Source: CAZSHG01 sp964459995 (lineage in GTDB: Bacteria; UBP14; UBA6098). From it: a DNA stretch of 64,000 nucleotides. The position numbers and the translations under genes were made by a program. How positions within the stretch are numbered: position 1 is the first letter of the stretch; every line of letters starts with the position of its first letter. This document shows, in pieces, positions 1 through 7,561 of the stretch. The stretch lies in contig CAYWOR010000011.1 in assembly GCA_964459995.1 (NCBI GenBank), positions 1-64,000 of the forward strand. Direction: 5' to 3'. Under the pieces are notes generated by a model. The model did not search any database, was not told the origin of the DNA, and worked only from the letters and a program-made list of their open reading frames with translations.

Positions 1-11
1 CAATAATCACC

Positions 12-38
12 AAGCCCGACGGACATCCCGCCGGGCTT
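12..38 (-). terminator. Hairpin downstream of the leftmost secreted-protein gene
   Basis: A 7-bp perfect inverted repeat (AAGCCCG at 12-18, CGGGCTT at 32-38) begins 26 bases past the stop of the minus-strand gene that ends at 64. On the minus strand the hairpin is not followed by a clean T tract, so it is only a possible terminator. It could also end transcription entering from the left. Confidence 0.45.
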
Positions 39-63
39 AGTGTTTTGGGGCAAAGGAGTGTTT

Positions 64-2328
64 CTATTTTATAAGAAGAACCCTTCGCGAATAGCCTTCG
101 CCGTCGAGACTGATTCGCACGAAATAAACCCCGCTGGAAATATCCTTCCTACAGTCCCCACGGTCGGGATTCCAAAGGGTGATATATTCGCCCGCCGGCA
201 AACTGCGATTCTCGAGTGTTTCAACCAACCGGCCGTTGATATCGAACACCTCGATTGCAACTTCGCCCGCCTTATCGATGGAATAGCTTATCGCGCATGC
301 CGAATTGAAAGGATTCGGCGACACTCCGCCAAGCTCGAAGCCGCGCGCACGAATCTCCTTCTCATCAACATTCGTGTATTCGACCAATGTTACATCCACC
401 TCAGTCAAACCGCTGACATGGACATCCCACCAGCCGGATGCCGGCTCGTAACCGACAAGGTCGGGAATAATTCGATATGTGCCTGCGTCCAGATTGCTAA
501 ACCCGTAGAATCCGGTATTATCGCTTACCGTGGCCGATACCACCTGCTCACTGCCGGCATCCAGCAGATATACCCTCGCGCCCCTCTGAGGCCCGGTTGT
601 CAACGCACGGCCGCCATCGTCCGAGAACACAGTCCCGAACAGCCGGAAATCGCCGCCACCATGGAACATCGGCTGAAGTTCGATATCTATTCCGGTAATT
701 GACGCGCCCGCAACTGCAATCGTCTCCGCCGAGGCCCAAAGGAAGCTTCCGCCGTAAAATCCGGGCATATAGCTCTCATGGAAAGCGAGAATAATATAGT
801 CACCATCCGAAAGCCCGAGAACATACTCTCCAAAGGGATTTGTAATCACAGCGGACTCTATCTCGTCGTCCTCGCTGGAAATCGCCACAACATAGGCCGC
901 GTCGATCGGCCCGTCCCCCGCCTCGGTAATAATCCCCGAAACAGAGAACATCGCTCCACCGCCGCTGACAGGATGCATATGCAAGGTATCGAGCATAATC
1001 GCCGAAGGACTTGTCGGATTCACGACTATCGGGTCTGCGAACAGCAAATCGTAGCGATCATGATAGAACACCGGATGATAAGCCATCGCCGGATCGAAAG
1101 CGCCGAGGCTGTAAACCCCCGAATGAACCAATATCTCATAACCGCCGCCAGAGCCGGTTGTATCGACCAACCCCGGAATCGGTGATCCGAGGTAATTAAA
1201 CACCTGAACTGCGATCCCGCCCAAAGGCGCACCGGTCGATTCATCGACAATCACACCGTGAAGAAGGTGCAAATCGATTAGAGTATCGGCAATCGTGAAA
1301 TCCAGACTCCATACGTTCAGATTCGGTCCGCAATACTCGACTGAAACGTTGTCCCGAATTCCGAAGATGATCATAACATCATCACCCGACGCCAAGACCA
1401 GGGACGGATCGAGAATTTCGAGGTCGATAACAAGCACCGGATCGTCGTAAATTATGCCCACAGCACTCAAACTATGAGAACCTGCGGGAACGCCGTCGAT
1501 GAATATCTGCATCATGCTCGACTCCAAATCCACTCCGGAAGCCATCGGCGGCTCGTGAAGATGAATTCGTAGAATCGAAGTATCGATGGGCAACGAACCG
1601 CCGTCGCTGGGATAAATCGCGTTCGAGACCGGCGGAGTTTTATCGATGACAAATTCCAGCCTGCCCCCAACAATATCACCAACTTCCACAACATGAACCC
1701 CATCCGACCAATGCGTCATCGGCGTGTATGTTACAGTATCACCGCTTACGGAGAGTTCCGGAGAGGTTCCGAGGACATAAAATCCCCAATCGACGAACAC
1801 CGTAAGACCCGCCGGCACTTCCGGTTCGACGACGAACACGACTTCCTGCAATGAACACGCGCTGAAATATTCGAGGGGGGTAATCCATGTGATTTCGAGA
1901 GTATCGATCGGCGGAACCGAATCGCCCACAACAGCAAAGTGCGTCACACCATGCGCACGTCCCNNNNNNNNNNNNNNNNNNNNNNNNNNNNNNNNNNNNN
2001 NNNNNNNNNNNNNNNNNNNNNNNNNNNNNNNNNNNNNNNNNNNNNNNNNNNNNNNNNNNNNNNAGCCATAGAAACTAAGTGTGTCCCAGCAAATCGTTGT
2101 GCACGCCGGATCCGCCGGTCCAAACACCACATTGATGCCATGCCCGACAGTAACCCAAGACCCAAGCGGCGGCAGAACACTGATTGAAACCGGCTCGCAG
2201 GGACCGACCTGCGCGAGAACCGGAGTCCCCATCAGAAGCAATCCTAATATAAGGGAAAACAACGTGGTTCCGAGGAAAACCGCGCCAACCCCTATTTCAA
2301 ACAACTCTCTTGAACTTTTGGCTTTCAT
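64..2328 (-). CDS. Secreted surface protein with carboxypeptidase-regulatory-like domains and a T9SS type A sorting domain
   Basis: The N-terminus (about residues 1-40) is a long signal peptide ending near VLAQ. The middle has Ig-like segments (VIDKTPPVSNAIYPSDGG) and about three carboxypeptidase-regulatory-like beta-sandwich units marked by 'G.I.E....P...A.V...' and 'G.Y.L..L..G.Y'. The last ~85 residues (SPNPFN...FDINGRLV...SSGVYFVRI...VLLIK) are a typical Por/T9SS C-terminal sorting domain, so the protein is probably exported by type IX secretion and displayed or released. The start is supported by GGGAGGT 7 bases upstream. The coding region crosses a 100-N gap at 1964-2063, so true length and frame continuity there are unknown. 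It lies downstream of a sigma-54 promoter and should be read with the regulator at 2576-7312. Its ligand cannot be told from sequence. Confidence 0.85.
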   Translation of the reverse strand: MKAKSSRELFEIGVGAVFLGTTLFSLILGLLLMGTPVLAQVGPCEPVSISVLPPLGSWVTVGHGINVVFGPADPACTTICWDTLSFYGXXXXXXXXXXXXXXXXXXXXXXXXXXXXXXXXXXGRAHGVTHFAVVGDSVPPIDTLEITWITPLEYFSACSLQEVVFVVEPEVPAGLTVFVDWGFYVLGTSPELSVSGDTVTYTPMTHWSDGVHVVEVGDIVGGRLEFVIDKTPPVSNAIYPSDGGSLPIDTSILRIHLHEPPMASGVDLESSMMQIFIDGVPAGSHSLSAVGIIYDDPVLVIDLEILDPSLVLASGDDVMIIFGIRDNVSVEYCGPNLNVWSLDFTIADTLIDLHLLHGVIVDESTGAPLGGIAVQVFNYLGSPIPGLVDTTGSGGGYEILVHSGVYSLGAFDPAMAYHPVFYHDRYDLLFADPIVVNPTSPSAIMLDTLHMHPVSGGGAMFSVSGIITEAGDGPIDAAYVVAISSEDDEIESAVITNPFGEYVLGLSDGDYIILAFHESYMPGFYGGSFLWASAETIAVAGASITGIDIELQPMFHGGGDFRLFGTVFSDDGGRALTTGPQRGARVYLLDAGSEQVVSATVSDNTGFYGFSNLDAGTYRIIPDLVGYEPASGWWDVHVSGLTEVDVTLVEYTNVDEKEIRARGFELGGVSPNPFNSACAISYSIDKAGEVAIEVFDINGRLVETLENRSLPAGEYITLWNPDRGDCRKDISSGVYFVRISLDGEGYSRRVLLIK
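1964..2063. other. Assembly gap of 100 N
   Basis: Exactly 100 undetermined bases lie inside the secreted-protein gene. A round 100 is commonly a placeholder for a gap of unknown size. The frame is open on both sides in the same register, but this does not prove that the two halves join as drawn. Confidence 0.99.
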
Positions 2329-2373
2329 TTTATTTACCTCCCGAAGTTAGTTTTTCGCTCCGGAAAGAGGTAA

Positions 2374-2389
2374 TGCACCTTCTGTGCCA
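2374..2389 (-). promoter_or_regulatory. Sigma-54 (-24/-12) promoter of the secreted-protein gene
   Basis: Read on the minus strand, the site is TGGCAC, 5 bases, then GTGCA. The invariant GG (2388-2387) and GC (2376-2375) are separated by exactly 10 bases, as sigma-54 requires. It lies 45 bases upstream of the start codon at 2328, which leaves room for a short leader with the ribosome binding site. Upstream (2476-2590) are phased GTTAC/GTAAC half-sites where an enhancer-binding protein would sit, and next to those is a gene for such a protein. Confidence 0.8.
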
Positions 2390-2475
2390 CGTTTTAAATA
2401 TCGTCATATCTTATTATATATCATATAGTTATAAATGCCATATTCATTTTCCACTGCTTCATTAACAACTATTTT

Positions 2476-2491
2476 GTTACTATTTTGTAAC
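2476..2491. promoter_or_regulatory. Proximal pair of half-sites for the sigma-54 activator
   Basis: GTTAC at 2476-2480 and GTAAC at 2487-2491 begin 11 bp apart. The pair is in phase with the distal operator: 2487 to 2564 is 77 bp, or seven 11-bp steps. It is centred about 120 bp upstream of the predicted start of the sigma-54 transcript, a normal enhancer distance. The assignment to the neighbouring regulator is inferred. Confidence 0.55.
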
Positions 2492-2552
2492 ACTATTTAT
2501 CGCTATTCTCTTTATCTCATTGTATATCTTATTGTTATGGGAAAATTTAAAT

Positions 2553-2590
2553 GTTATAGTTTTGTAACATTTGTGTTACTCTTTTGTAAC
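2553..2590. promoter_or_regulatory. Distal 38-bp operator, copy A
   Basis: Four half-sites start every 11 bp: GTTAT 2553, GTAAC 2564, GTTAC 2575 and GTAAC 2586, each separated by 6 bases. The same order and spacing occur at 7334-7371. Copy A overlaps the stop codon of the kinase/sigma-54 activator gene and lies about 210 bp upstream of the predicted sigma-54 transcript start, so it fits an upstream activating sequence. Which protein binds it is inferred from its neighbours. Confidence 0.7.
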
Positions 2591-5500
2591 AATCCCATGT
2601 TTCTTAAGTAAATGATGCAACTGCGAACGGTTTATTTTAAAGCTCCGAGCCGCATCGACTATCCTGCCCTCGTATTTTCCGAGAAGACTTCGAAGAACCT
2701 GCTCTTCCATCGACGAAACCAAATCCGATTTCCTTCGTAAAAATTCAGCCCAACTTCGCGGAAGATCCGCCACTACTATGCCATCTGAGACAGCCTTTTG
2801 AAGTTTGGACGGCAAATCCTCGGGACGAAGCATTTTCCCGGGCGCAAAAAGAACCGCCTCCTCGATAACCGAAATAAGCTCGCGAACATTGCCAAACCAA
2901 GGATATGCGGTCATTTGCGACAGAGCCGTCCGCGAAACCGATTCCACATCTCTGCCGAATTTCTTGTCTGCCTCGGCGATAAAATGTGCAATAAGCTCTG
3001 GAATATCTTCTTTTCGTTCGCGAAGCGCTGGAATGGCGATTTGCACCCCTGCAATCCTATAATATAGGTCGCTACGAAGCACACCTTCGGAGATAGCCGC
3101 CTCCACCTCGCGATTCGTGGCCGCGATAAGCCTGACATCGATCTCGATTTCTCCGGAACCACCGAGTCTCGAGACTTTGCGGGTTTCAATCACTCGCAAA
3201 AGCTTTGCCTGAAGGCCTATCGGCATTTCCGCAATTTCGTCGAGGAAAATCGTCCCGCCGCCCGCCTGTTCGAACCGTCCGATATGCCGCGAATCCGCGC
3301 CAGTAAAGGCTCCCCTTTCATGACCGAAAAGCTCGCTTTCCAGAAGCGTTTCTGGTAGCGCCGCGCAGTTGACAGCAATGAAGGGCTTTTGCCGGCGTGA
3401 GCTTCCATCATGAATGGTTTTTGCGACAAGCTCCTTCCCCGTGCCTGTTTCGCCGGTTATCAACACAGAAATATCCTTTGGGGCTACCACAGCGAGCCGT
3501 CTCTTCAAATCAGCTACCGCGCGGCTCGAACCAAGAATCTCATCGCCGAATCTGCCCGAATAATCTCTTGACAAACGATCTTTCTCGAAACGAAGTGCAT
3601 CGAACCTTTCGGCGTTGCGAAGAGCGACCGCAGACTGATCCGCAAGTGCCGATATTATCTCGATCACACCCCTATCGAATGACCCTTTGCCGATTCGCGA
3701 ATCCGCATATATCAAGCCCTCGACACGATTCTCGGCATCCAACACAGGCGCACAGAGTGCCATGGTCAATTCGAGATCAATGATCGAGGATTTCGAGGAT
3801 AATTCGTTGTCTTCTCGAATATTTTCTGAAAAAGCGGCTTCCTTCTTTATGATAACTTTTTCAATAAGGCTATGTGAATATTTTACACCCTCCTTTTCAA
3901 TCGCTTCTCCATCCGCAGAAATGACCAGAAGCGGCTCTATACCGCCATTTGAAACAACAAAGAACATACCACGCTCGGCACCGGTCAGATCGATAGTTGC
4001 TAAGAGGATTTTTAAGATAAGCTCCTTTGTCTCCAATGTCGAATTCAGTGCTTTTATTATGGGCAATAGTCGCGCTATTCCGCTCTCATCTTGTTTTTGC
4101 GGCTCCTCGAGTATCGTCTTCAGCTTCTCTGTTTTCGCAAGTTGTAAATCGTTTTCAAGCTCTCTGAAGGCAGAAATCGCCGTTGAAAGCGAATGCCGTG
4201 CCGCAGGTATCTCACCTTTTGCGATATGAATTTGCGCGCGGTGAAAAGCTAAGATGCCGTTAACATAAGGATCTGCAGAGAGTTGCTTTGCTTTTGCCCA
4301 ATCCATCAAACTCGACGCCTTTTCCACGTCATGCTTTTTCATGAAATGTTCAACCGCATAGGTCAACATAGCGGCTCCGAGAGCTTCCTGCTCGTAATCG
4401 AAGACTTTAGCAATCCAATGAAGCAGATTCGAGAAATCGTCCTTGCTGGGAGCGGGTTTGCCGATCAATTCAATAAACTCCAATGCCGGACGCATTTCAT
4501 CATATATTTTCGTTGTTGGCGGAAAAGGCGGCAAATTTTCACCCATGCCCCTCAACTGTGCGTATTCCGAGGCAAGTTCGGTCAATTCTTCCTTGTCAAG
4601 AAGTTTGACATATTGAAGCGTTGTAGAAATCGACGAAACGGCAGAGGAAATATCGCCGGAAACTCTTTCTATCGCGGCCTTTTCGATTAACACAACCCCC
4701 GAAGACCGCTTCCCGAGAGCGCTCGTCAATTCCTCGGCCTCTTCGATGGCTTTTTCTGCAAGCTTTCTCCGTCCCTGACGTCGGTAAATTCTGCCGAGAC
4801 TCAGTAGCGCTCGGAATAGAATTTGACCTAACTCCTTATCTTTTGAGATTTTAGCCGCCATTAATATTCGTGGAAGTGCACTCGAAAAATCCCCCTCGGC
4901 GATATAAATTTCACCGAGATTAAGGTTGATAACACTTTCAGCGAGACTATTTCCGAGCTTTTCCGCAACATTAATCGCTTGCATATATTCTTTACGCGCA
5001 ATATCATATTTTTTCATCGTCTGATATGCGCCTGCTTTGTTAACCAAATCGAATAGCTGACCTTTCTCATTGCCTTTGTATTTGTGAATATCCATCGCTC
5101 TATCGTAGAATGATATGGCTTTTTCGGGATCGCCGCCCTCGAAAAAAGTAACGCCGATGTCGCTGAGAATCGAAGCCTTCTGATCCTCATCCGCGGACTG
5201 CTCCGCCATGGCCATCCCTCTGTAATAGGCCTCTCTCGCGCCTTCGAAATCGCCCAAATATTTTCTTGACAACCCAAGCCGCTTAGAGGTCTTTATCGAG
5301 GTTTGCAAATCGGGAGAATAAGAATCGATTTGAAGAGCCGTTTCGAAAGCCTGCGCGGCATTCACATATTTAAACATTTTTTTAAAGCTGTTGCCAGCCT
5401 CAAATAGCGGTTTATAAGCCTTTTGCGGCTGATTTGCCTCGATATAATTCACTGCGGCACGATAAAGATTTTCAGGTATCGATTCTAACTCGAGATAGGC

Positions 5501-7312
5501 CTTGGCAAGGCGTATTTTCGTTCTTTCGGCAATTTTCGCGGGAATAAGCTCGCCGATGGCATTTCTAAGCTCACGCGAGGGTTCGTATATTATAGACTCC
5601 TTGTCGAACTGCTCCCTTATAAGTCCTTTTGCGATAAGGGAATAGGCCGCTTTCGCGGAACTTCCGCCAACGAGTTTTTCGGCAAGCTCGGAATCCACTG
5701 CACCCTCAAAAGCGACAGCGGTTGCGAAGATTATTTCCGCCGGTTCGAGATTCGGCCAAAGCTTCTCTATACGAACATCTGCGTCCGCAATTTCCGGCGT
5801 GAAACGCCAGCTATAAGTTTCTGGGGCGAGTGCGCCGGAGATGCCGTAACTGAGCAGTTTTTGTCTCGTTTGTGTGAAATTTCCCTTTGCATTTTCAAAA
5901 AGTTTTTCAACCAGCTTATTGCCGCCTTCGATGTCGCCGAAAATGCCGTGAACATATGTTTTAAGCGATGTTTCGTCGATTTCGCCGAGTGAAATCGAAT
6001 GGTCGGATTCGCCATCGTCGATAAGTGCGAAAATGCGCGCTCGTGATTCGGAAATGGTTTTGACAAGCGAATTCAGCTCAGGTGTGAAAATTGCGACGAA
6101 AAGCGGCTCTGCAGAGGTTAGCGCTTCCATCGCGGAAACCACGAGAAATTGTGTCTCAGCCTCGCTTTGGGGCGTTTTTGACGGCTCGATATCGAGTTCG
6201 TCGAGCAACGATTGCGGGAAATCGGCCACGCAGGACAGCACGGGCAGGTATTCTCCAAGGATGTGGAAATATTCTTTTTGGAAATATGGGGCGAATAATC
6301 TTGCGATAGCGCTCTTTTCGCGCTTTAGAACTGCAGTTTTAGCGCCTGTGCGTTCTAGCTCGATTCGTGCGTGCTCGCAGAAAGCGGTTTTGCCGACTCC
6401 GTTTGGCCCGCGAACCGAGAGAATTTTTGGCGCGTCTATATTCATCCAGGCTTCCAAGATGGTTTTAATTTCGCTTTCACGGCCAATATAGGGGCCTTCC
6501 GGAAGGAAGAATTGCTCTTCGATTTTGGGATCTTCGCCGAGGATTTTCTGAAGCTCAACCCGAACCGAATATGCGCTGGGAGGGCGTTTAGAGGGCGATT
6601 TGTCTATAAGTGCCCGTAGGAGTTTACGAAATGGGTCGAATCTTTTGCCCATTCGCGGAATCTGCGGCTCGAATTGAAGTTGTTTTTGAAGGGTCTCCGT
6701 CTGCGATCCGCATAGGAAGGGATTTTGGCCGGTGAGTAATTCGAGAGCGACGATTCCGAGGGAGTAGAGATCGGCGCGGAAATCAAAATATTCGCCGCGA
6801 ATAATCTCTGGGGCGATGTAGGCGGGTGTGCCGGATATTTTGCCGGGGATTTCGCTTTTGAGGCCGAAATCGGCCAACATAAAGCCTTTGCCGTAATGAA
6901 AAATGTTTGCGGGCTTCAGGTCGAGATGGAGAATGCCGCGTGCGTGGATGAATTCAAGCCCTGAAGCAATTTGGGCGATTATACGGCATGCTTCCTCCGG
7001 CGGAACCGCTGAAATAGCGTCTTCGAGAGTGCCCTCGGAAAGCGGTGTCATCGCAATCCAGAGTTTGTCCTCGCAGATTCCGGTTTCGAGGACCGGCACG
7101 ACCCGCGGATCCTTCAACTGAGCCATCAGGAGGTATTGTTGCTTCAACCTCGCCGGGCCGATTGCCTCGACAACTTCATCACGAAAGATTTTGAGGGCAA
7201 CATGGTCGTTGGAAATAGCATTTTTTGCGAGATAAACCTCGCCGGTCGAACCCTCGCCGAGCTTATTTGTCAGCAGAAAAGGTCCGAAACGATTTGTGTC
7301 TTTTTTGGCCAT
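2576..7312 (-). CDS. Ser/Thr protein kinase fused to a sigma-54-dependent transcription activator
   Basis: This 1578-residue protein seems to carry a whole signalling path. Residues ~9-265 are a eukaryotic-like kinase (GEGSTGEV loop, VALK lysine 41, catalytic HLDLKPAN, DFG, GTPAYIAPE); the catalytic loop has HLD in place of HRD. Residues ~285-450 are a second ATPase module (GPNGVGKT), followed by a long TPR region (~600-900) and a GAF-like domain (~1070-1200). The C-terminal part has all marks of an NtrC-type AAA+ domain (GETGTGKE, GAFTGA loop for sigma-54 contact, FLDE, AATN) and ends in a Fis-type HTH. I prefer ATG 7312 (MAKKD); the frame is also open to a GTG at 7351 inside the operator. 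Neither has a ribosome binding site. Domain order resembles PknK/MalT-like kinases with a different output. The input signal is unknown. Confidence 0.9.
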   Translation of the reverse strand: MAKKDTNRFGPFLLTNKLGEGSTGEVYLAKNAISNDHVALKIFRDEVVEAIGPARLKQQYLLMAQLKDPRVVPVLETGICEDKLWIAMTPLSEGTLEDAISAVPPEEACRIIAQIASGLEFIHARGILHLDLKPANIFHYGKGFMLADFGLKSEIPGKISGTPAYIAPEIIRGEYFDFRADLYSLGIVALELLTGQNPFLCGSQTETLQKQLQFEPQIPRMGKRFDPFRKLLRALIDKSPSKRPPSAYSVRVELQKILGEDPKIEEQFFLPEGPYIGRESEIKTILEAWMNIDAPKILSVRGPNGVGKTAFCEHARIELERTGAKTAVLKREKSAIARLFAPYFQKEYFHILGEYLPVLSCVADFPQSLLDELDIEPSKTPQSEAETQFLVVSAMEALTSAEPLFVAIFTPELNSLVKTISESRARIFALIDDGESDHSISLGEIDETSLKTYVHGIFGDIEGGNKLVEKLFENAKGNFTQTRQKLLSYGISGALAPETYSWRFTPEIADADVRIEKLWPNLEPAEIIFATAVAFEGAVDSELAEKLVGGSSAKAAYSLIAKGLIREQFDKESIIYEPSRELRNAIGELIPAKIAERTKIRLAKAYLELESIPENLYRAAVNYIEANQPQKAYKPLFEAGNSFKKMFKYVNAAQAFETALQIDSYSPDLQTSIKTSKRLGLSRKYLGDFEGAREAYYRGMAMAEQSADEDQKASILSDIGVTFFEGGDPEKAISFYDRAMDIHKYKGNEKGQLFDLVNKAGAYQTMKKYDIARKEYMQAINVAEKLGNSLAESVINLNLGEIYIAEGDFSSALPRILMAAKISKDKELGQILFRALLSLGRIYRRQGRRKLAEKAIEEAEELTSALGKRSSGVVLIEKAAIERVSGDISSAVSSISTTLQYVKLLDKEELTELASEYAQLRGMGENLPPFPPTTKIYDEMRPALEFIELIGKPAPSKDDFSNLLHWIAKVFDYEQEALGAAMLTYAVEHFMKKHDVEKASSLMDWAKAKQLSADPYVNGILAFHRAQIHIAKGEIPAARHSLSTAISAFRELENDLQLAKTEKLKTILEEPQKQDESGIARLLPIIKALNSTLETKELILKILLATIDLTGAERGMFFVVSNGGIEPLLVISADGEAIEKEGVKYSHSLIEKVIIKKEAAFSENIREDNELSSKSSIIDLELTMALCAPVLDAENRVEGLIYADSRIGKGSFDRGVIEIISALADQSAVALRNAERFDALRFEKDRLSRDYSGRFGDEILGSSRAVADLKRRLAVVAPKDISVLITGETGTGKELVAKTIHDGSSRRQKPFIAVNCAALPETLLESELFGHERGAFTGADSRHIGRFEQAGGGTIFLDEIAEMPIGLQAKLLRVIETRKVSRLGGSGEIEIDVRLIAATNREVEAAISEGVLRSDLYYRIAGVQIAIPALRERKEDIPELIAHFIAEADKKFGRDVESVSRTALSQMTAYPWFGNVRELISVIEEAVLFAPGKMLRPEDLPSKLQKAVSDGIVVADLPRSWAEFLRRKSDLVSSMEEQVLRSLLGKYEGRIVDAARSFKINRSQLHHLLKKHGIVTKE

Positions 7313-7333
7313 AATAAAGGGGGATTTGGAGGT

Positions 7334-7371
7334 GTTATAAAATTGTAACACATGTGTTACAAAATTATAAC
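7334..7371. promoter_or_regulatory. 38-bp palindromic operator, copy B
   Basis: A near-perfect palindrome of four half-sites: GTTAT 7334, GTAAC 7345, GTTAC 7356 and ATAAC 7367, all 11 bp apart. The central 20 bp (7343-7362) are perfectly symmetric. It overlaps the -10 box and probable start point of the minus-strand regulator gene, a position suited to autorepression, and it is 120-150 bp upstream of the promoter of the divergent gene at 7562. It matches copy A at 2553-2590 in architecture. Confidence 0.75.
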
Positions 7372-7391
7372 ACTTTCCCGTCGGTAATCAA
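7364..7391 (-). promoter_or_regulatory. Sigma-70-type promoter of the kinase/activator gene
   Basis: On the minus strand, TTGATT (7391-7386) and a consensus TATAAT (7369-7364) are separated by 16 bases. The expected start point falls inside operator copy B, so binding there would block the promoter. Confidence 0.55.
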
Positions 7392-7488
7392 GAAATACTT
7401 ATGTGATTTGAAGTTACGACCGAGAATTCGATTTGGATTGGGTAATATCCTTAAAAGGGGAAATTCAATACTGTCGGAGATTATCTAC

Positions 7489-7517
7489 TTGAATAATAAG
7501 ATTATATATAGTATATT
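7489..7517 (+). promoter_or_regulatory. Sigma-70-type promoter of the 3795-aa protein gene
   Basis: TTGAAT (7489-7494), a 17-base spacer and TATATT (7512-7517) lie 45 bases before the GTG start. No sigma-54 pattern is seen on this side of the divergent region. Confidence 0.5.
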
Positions 7518-7561
7518 TATTTGTTTTCAATCGATCATTCATACAATTTAGGAGATAGATA

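Noticed and set aside
40..702. Plus-strand frame of 220 codons at the left edge
   Set aside because: Antisense to the sorting-domain protein, which has a signal peptide and a recognisable C-terminal domain. The plus frame has neither ribosome binding site nor family features.
7372..7561. Sigma-54 promoter for the 3795-aa protein
   Set aside because: No GG-N10-GC element is present in this stretch; a sigma-70-type pair fits better.
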